Shown here piece by piece: positions 60,640 through 64,000 of a stretch of DNA of 64,000 nt. How positions within the stretch are numbered: the first letter of the stretch is position 1; the number at the start of each line of letters is the position of its first letter. The stretch comes from Jatrophihabitans sp035642535 (GTDB lineage: Bacteria > Actinomycetota > Actinomycetes > Mycobacteriales > Jatrophihabitantaceae). The stretch spans positions 32,429 through 96,428 of the forward strand of contig DASQSE010000097.1 of assembly GCA_035642535.1 (NCBI GenBank), in the 5' to 3' direction. Under the pieces are notes generated by a model. It searched no databases, was not told the DNA's origin, and saw only the letters and a program-made list of their open reading frames with translations. The position numbers and the translations under genes are program-made.

Positions 60640-63140
60640 TCCGCCGCGCCCTCCCCTACACCCTCCTGCCGCTGTCGCTCATCGCGTGCGTGTTGGCCAG
60701 CGTGCCGTGGCTGCGCGCCTTTCCCTCCGATGTGATGGCGGTGCCGCTGTTCGGCGCCGCGGTACTCAGCGTGCTCGTCCCACTCATCGTCGTCGGAATC
60801 GGCGTGCGCAGACTGTTGCTGAGCGCGGTGGTCGACGTCGTGCTGTTCGTCTTCTACGAACTGCTGGTGACGCTGCGCGAGCCGGCCGGGTTCGGCGACC
60901 TCTACACGGGTCTCGTTCACGGGCCCGCACAGATCCTGTCGTTCGCGCTGCCACTGGTCAGCCCGCGCACGCTGCTCGTCGCTCCCGTCGCGCTGTGCTG
61001 GCTGTGCGGTGCACTGATCGGCGAATGCCTGGCCCGCGGCTGGCAGTCGGCCCTGCCCTACCTCACGATGATGGTCACATTCGGGCTCGCCTATGCGGGG
61101 ACGGCGCGCGCGGTCACCAGCTCCACAGACGGGCGACGCTACGACACGCTGTTCGCCGGGGCGTTGCTGCTCGCGCTCCTCCTGCTACGTGCCGCGCAGG
61201 CCTGGGTCGTCCAGGACGAGAGCGCGGAGACGACCCAACCCGACGGCGTCATGCCGCTGCGCGGGGTGGCGATCGGCAGCGTGCTCGCCGTGGCTGTCGC
61301 CGCGGCCGCGGCCGGCGCGGTGCAGTCGTCGGCCTTCGCCGGGCAGCCGTACGAGCCCGCCCGCCAACCCCCCATCGACCAGAACCGGCCGCTCACCCCG
61401 ATCGCATTCGTGTCCGGGCTGCGTCCGAACAACCCCGCGAACAAGGGAAGCGAGCTTTTCCAGGTCCGCACCGACCGGGCGTCGTCCAACTACTTCGTCC
61501 TCGCCAGCGTCGACTACTACGACGGCGACAGTTGGTCGTTCAACCGCACGTTCCGGCCCTCCGGCGGTGTCGTCCCGGCCGACCCGGATCCGGCGATGCG
61601 GCCGCGAGGAGGACAGGTCACGCAGCAGTACATGATCGACAAAGGGCCGATGACGGCCGTGCCGTGGATGCCCTACGTCGACCGCGCGCAGCGGATCACC
61701 GGCGTGTCCGTCAACATCGACCCGACGAGCGGCATGATCGTCCCGACCAGCACGCTGCGCCCGCAGGACGAGTACACGGTTGTTTCGGCCGTGCCGGGCA
61801 AGAGCTTCGACCAACTCGGCGACAAGGCGTTGGTCGGTACGTCCGCCGCGCAGGTCGACACGACATTGCCGAACGGCCTGGCCGACCCGCTGGACGCGCT
61901 GATCGCATCGCTCGCGCGGGAGACCGGCGCGCCGCGGGACCAGCCGATCGCCTTCCTCCAGGCGGTCGCGCAGGAGTTTCGAGCGAAGGACTCGCTCGCC
62001 GGGCCGCTGCCGAGCGGAACCCCGACCCCGGCGTCCTCCGCGACGGACACCGGCGGTCATTTCGTCGCGCCACTGCCGGGTGCGCGGCCCACCCCGAACA
62101 AGCACCACCACAGCCCGCACCCGTCGCACACCGCAACCCCCACGCCGACCCCCACGCCGACCGCTACGCAGACGCCGCCCGTCCGCCCACACACGGGTGG
62201 CACCACGTTCGCGGACGTGCTGGCGTCGATCCGGGTCTCGCGCTCCGGCACGCCGGAGCAGTTCGCCACGCTGCTCGCACTGATCGCGCGCGAACTCGAC
62301 GTGCCCGCCCGCTTGGTTTCCGGATTCCGCATTCCGTTGCCGGGCAGCGCCACGACGCTGCCGGCGGGCACGCATTCGGTGATGGAAGCGGACGCGTGGA
62401 CGTGGGTCGAGATCCCGATCCGCGGCATGGGATGGGTCGTCGTCGATCCCTCGCCGGGGACCTACAGCGGAGCGACGCCGCCCAGGAGCACCGCGGCACC
62501 CTCGTCCCACTCGCCGAGCCCAACCCCGTCCCAGAACGCGCAGCTGACGCACGTGAACAACGGCGGGAACGCAGTCGCGCCGCAGAGCCCGACGCCGCAC
62601 GTGAAGGGCAAGTCAACAGTCGGGCTTGTCGTGATCGTCTTGCTCGCCGTGCTGGCGCTCGCGGTGGCGCTGCTGTGCTTCCTGTTCATCCGCAAGCGAG
62701 TGCGCGCCCGCGGGCGCAGGCGACGCGCCGACCCACGTGGGCAGTTGCTGGGCGCGTGGCAGGAGGGCATCGATGTGCTCGTCGAAGCGGGGCTACCCGA
62801 TCTCACCTACGCCACGAGCACGGAGGTCGCGACGGCGACGGCCACCCGGTTCGGCGCCGAGCCTGCCACGCAGGCGCGCCTGCTCGGCGGGGCAGCGAAC
62901 GTAGCGATCTTCAATCCGGCGACCCCGATCGCGCCCGACGACGCGCAGGCCGCCTGGCGGGCGCAGACGCTGCTCGGCAGATCGGTGCGCCGGACCCTGC
63001 CGTGGCGCGACCGCGTCGTCACGCAGTTGCGCTACAACCGCCCGAAGCGCTCGACCGCGCCGCCTGCTCCGCTGTCCTGGGCCGAGGAGACCCAGGCTCG
63101 GGCGGTAGCGGCGAAGAGCCGACGCGGTAAGCACCGCTAG
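60636..63140 (+). CDS. TgpA-like membrane protein with transglutaminase fold lacking catalytic Cys and His
   Basis: 834 residues. Six or so membrane segments occupy the first ~240 residues, then an extracytoplasmic beta-rich region, a Thr/Pro/His-rich linker near 480-515, the transglutaminase-like core (about 525-610), a membrane segment near 660-685 (VGLVVIVLLAVLALAVALL) and a cytoplasmic tail. In family members the core reads CEQFA, HAW.E and DPTP. Here these are GTPEQFA (Pro540 in place of Cys), DAWTWVE (Trp588 in place of His) and VVDPSPG (Asp kept). It therefore looks like a pseudoenzyme. It is coupled to the DUF58 gene by ATGA. Reading of the alignment is by eye. Confidence 0.85.
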   Translation: MIRRALPYTLLPLSLIACVLASVPWLRAFPSDVMAVPLFGAAVLSVLVPLIVVGIGVRRLLLSAVVDVVLFVFYELLVTLREPAGFGDLYTGLVHGPAQILSFALPLVSPRTLLVAPVALCWLCGALIGECLARGWQSALPYLTMMVTFGLAYAGTARAVTSSTDGRRYDTLFAGALLLALLLLRAAQAWVVQDESAETTQPDGVMPLRGVAIGSVLAVAVAAAAAGAVQSSAFAGQPYEPARQPPIDQNRPLTPIAFVSGLRPNNPANKGSELFQVRTDRASSNYFVLASVDYYDGDSWSFNRTFRPSGGVVPADPDPAMRPRGGQVTQQYMIDKGPMTAVPWMPYVDRAQRITGVSVNIDPTSGMIVPTSTLRPQDEYTVVSAVPGKSFDQLGDKALVGTSAAQVDTTLPNGLADPLDALIASLARETGAPRDQPIAFLQAVAQEFRAKDSLAGPLPSGTPTPASSATDTGGHFVAPLPGARPTPNKHHHSPHPSHTATPTPTPTPTATQTPPVRPHTGGTTFADVLASIRVSRSGTPEQFATLLALIARELDVPARLVSGFRIPLPGSATTLPAGTHSVMEADAWTWVEIPIRGMGWVVVDPSPGTYSGATPPRSTAAPSSHSPSPTPSQNAQLTHVNNGGNAVAPQSPTPHVKGKSTVGLVVIVLLAVLALAVALLCFLFIRKRVRARGRRRRADPRGQLLGAWQEGIDVLVEAGLPDLTYATSTEVATATATRFGAEPATQARLLGGAANVAIFNPATPIAPDDAQAAWRAQTLLGRSVRRTLPWRDRVVTQLRYNRPKRSTAPPAPLSWAEETQARAVAAKSRRGKHR

Positions 63141-63162
63141 CGGTAGGACGCGTGCAACCGCC

Positions 63163-64000
63163 CTATCGGGCCATGAGCTGGGCGCGCTGCCGGTACGCGT
63201 CGAGCAACGCGTGCAGGTAGCGCAGCTCGGACATCGGTCGCTTCGTCGCGACCAGTTCGACGACCCCGCTGCGCGTGACGGCGACGAGGTGGCCGTGCGG
63301 CGCCGACCCGCCTGCCTCGACGCGTGGTTCGAAGCCCAGCACGTCGGACCACGCGATCTCGCTGCGCTGCCACCAATGGCGCAGTGCCAGCCGCGATTCG
63401 TCGACGGTCAAGGCGAACGCGCCGGAGCGGATCGTGGCGCGCGGCCGCAGCGACAGCGGATCGAGAGTGAGGTCGCCGACGAACGAGGGCGCGATCGCCG
63501 GTTGCTGGGTCGGCGACGGGGCGCGAAACGACCACGTCGGTACCGCTGCCGGCTGGGCCGGCTCGGGCTCGCTGAAGGCGGGCGCAATCGGGTACTGCGC
63601 TTCACCCTCACCGGTTTCGGTGATCGGGAGCGGCCCGGAGCGAAGCGCAGGCTCCTCGTCGAACGCGCCCGGCGCGAGCCACGCGGTGTGGCGGCGGCCA
63701 GACGTCGGAGGCGCGGCGGGCTCCGGCGCGGCCGGCTGCGCGGGTGGTTCCGGCGCGGGTGGTTCCGGCGCGGGTGGTTCCGGCGCAGGCGGCTCGGGCG
63801 TGACCGGTTCTGGCGTGACGGGCTCCGGCGCAGGCGGCTCGGGCGCGGCGAGCTCGGGCGCGGACACCTCGGGCGTGACCGGTTCTCGCGTGTCGGACTC
63901 GGGCGTGTCGGGCTCGGGCTTGACGGCCTCGGGCTTGACCGGCTCGGGCGTGACTGGCTCGGGCGCGGGCAGCTCCGGCTCGGCCACCTCCGACGAGGAC
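63163..64000 (-). CDS. Pro/Glu-repeat protein with C-terminal PH-like domain (5' end outside window)
   Basis: At least 279 residues; the frame stays open to the window edge, so the start is unknown (a GTG at 63987 is only the first in-frame start seen). The N-terminal part is a repeat of PEPVTP, PEPPAP and similar units, probably a stiff disordered linker. The last ~110 residues (LTLDPLSLRPRATIRSGAFALTVDESRLALRHWW, WSDVLGFEPRVEAGG, GVVELVATKRPMSELRYLHALLDAYR) look like a bacterial PH-like domain. It is convergent with the transglutaminase-fold gene, 22 bp away. No signal peptide can be judged. Confidence 0.7.
   Translation of the reverse strand, partial: SSSEVAEPELPAPEPVTPEPVKPEAVKPEPDTPESDTREPVTPEVSAPELAAPEPPAPEPVTPEPVTPEPPAPEPPAPEPPAPEPPAQPAAPEPAAPPTSGRRHTAWLAPGAFDEEPALRSGPLPITETGEGEAQYPIAPAFSEPEPAQPAAVPTWSFRAPSPTQQPAIAPSFVGDLTLDPLSLRPRATIRSGAFALTVDESRLALRHWWQRSEIAWSDVLGFEPRVEAGGSAPHGHLVAVTRSGVVELVATKRPMSELRYLHALLDAYRQRAQLMAR
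63725..63975 (-). repeat. Coding tandem repeat of PEP/PAP units
   Basis: 15- to 18-bp GGTTCCGGCGCGGGT-like units repeat many times and encode alternating Pro-Glu-Pro and Pro-Ala-Pro on the minus strand. The repeats are clearest at 63741-63790. Confidence 0.75.

Overview
The window is high-GC actinobacterial chromosome (Actinomycetota, not assignable to a genus from this alone). The evidence is frequent GTG starts, ATGA/GTGA coupled start-stop overlaps, a CysM/CysO/Mec cysteine module, a ClpS/DUF2017 pair, a ctaD-serB pair, an F420/PPOX-type oxidoreductase and a BTAD-NB-ARC-TPR (SARP/AfsR-like) regulator. No rRNA, tRNA, CRISPR array or recognisable transposase was seen.

Layout. (1) 1-11.4 kb is a carbohydrate/amino-acid catabolic island: a maleate isomerase/AMDase-like protein (cut by the window edge), a GH4 glycosidase and an IclR regulator on the minus strand; a zinc alcohol dehydrogenase, an SDR and an SMP-30 lactonase on the plus strand; a fold-III PLP deaminase diverging from RidA; and a complete sugar ABC importer (lipoprotein, two permeases, ATPase). 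(2) 11.5-24.1 kb is a minus-strand cluster. It encodes a helical protein of unknown function, a DUF4255 (Pvc16/Afp16 N-terminal-like) protein and three very large single-TM proteins of one shared plan: about 225 residues of Ig-like sequence, one TM, then many carboxypeptidase-regulatory-like beta repeats. No contractile-injection sheath, tube or baseplate gene is present. Two small genes diverge from it. (3) 25-32 kb holds DinB, PPOX and YjbR genes, secreted GH6 and GH27 glycosidases, a SnoaL-like protein and a DrrAB-type exporter. It is followed to 35.4 kb by a large SARP-type regulator. (4) 36.7-49.7 kb is largely housekeeping. Its core is ClpS-DUF2017-Mec-CysO-CysM and rhomboid-MurI-MBL. 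These two blocks form one run in mycobacteria but are separated here by a molybdopterin oxidoreductase and a sigma/anti-sigma unit. NAD salvage genes pncB and pncA lie just upstream. (5) 49.7-54.9 kb has a proline-rich membrane protein, serB and ctaD. (6) 55-64 kb is a plus-strand membrane cluster (beta-propeller/FN3-like protein, MoxR ATPase, DUF58, transglutaminase-fold protein), with a Pro/Glu-repeat PH-like protein at the end.

The most unusual observation concerns two paralogous genes (35574-36623 and 50728-51786). Each encodes an AbiEi-like winged-helix region fused to a DUF559/Vsr-like PD-(D/E)XK nuclease. Each is bracketed by two direct copies of a 57-bp imperfect palindrome. The palindromes of the two loci differ in sequence but share one geometry (21-nt arm, 15-nt loop, 21-nt arm) and a similar distance to the gene. 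This looks like a family of small mobile or selfish nuclease units with cognate terminal hairpins. Second, the transglutaminase-fold protein at 60.6-63.1 kb appears to have lost its catalytic Cys and His.
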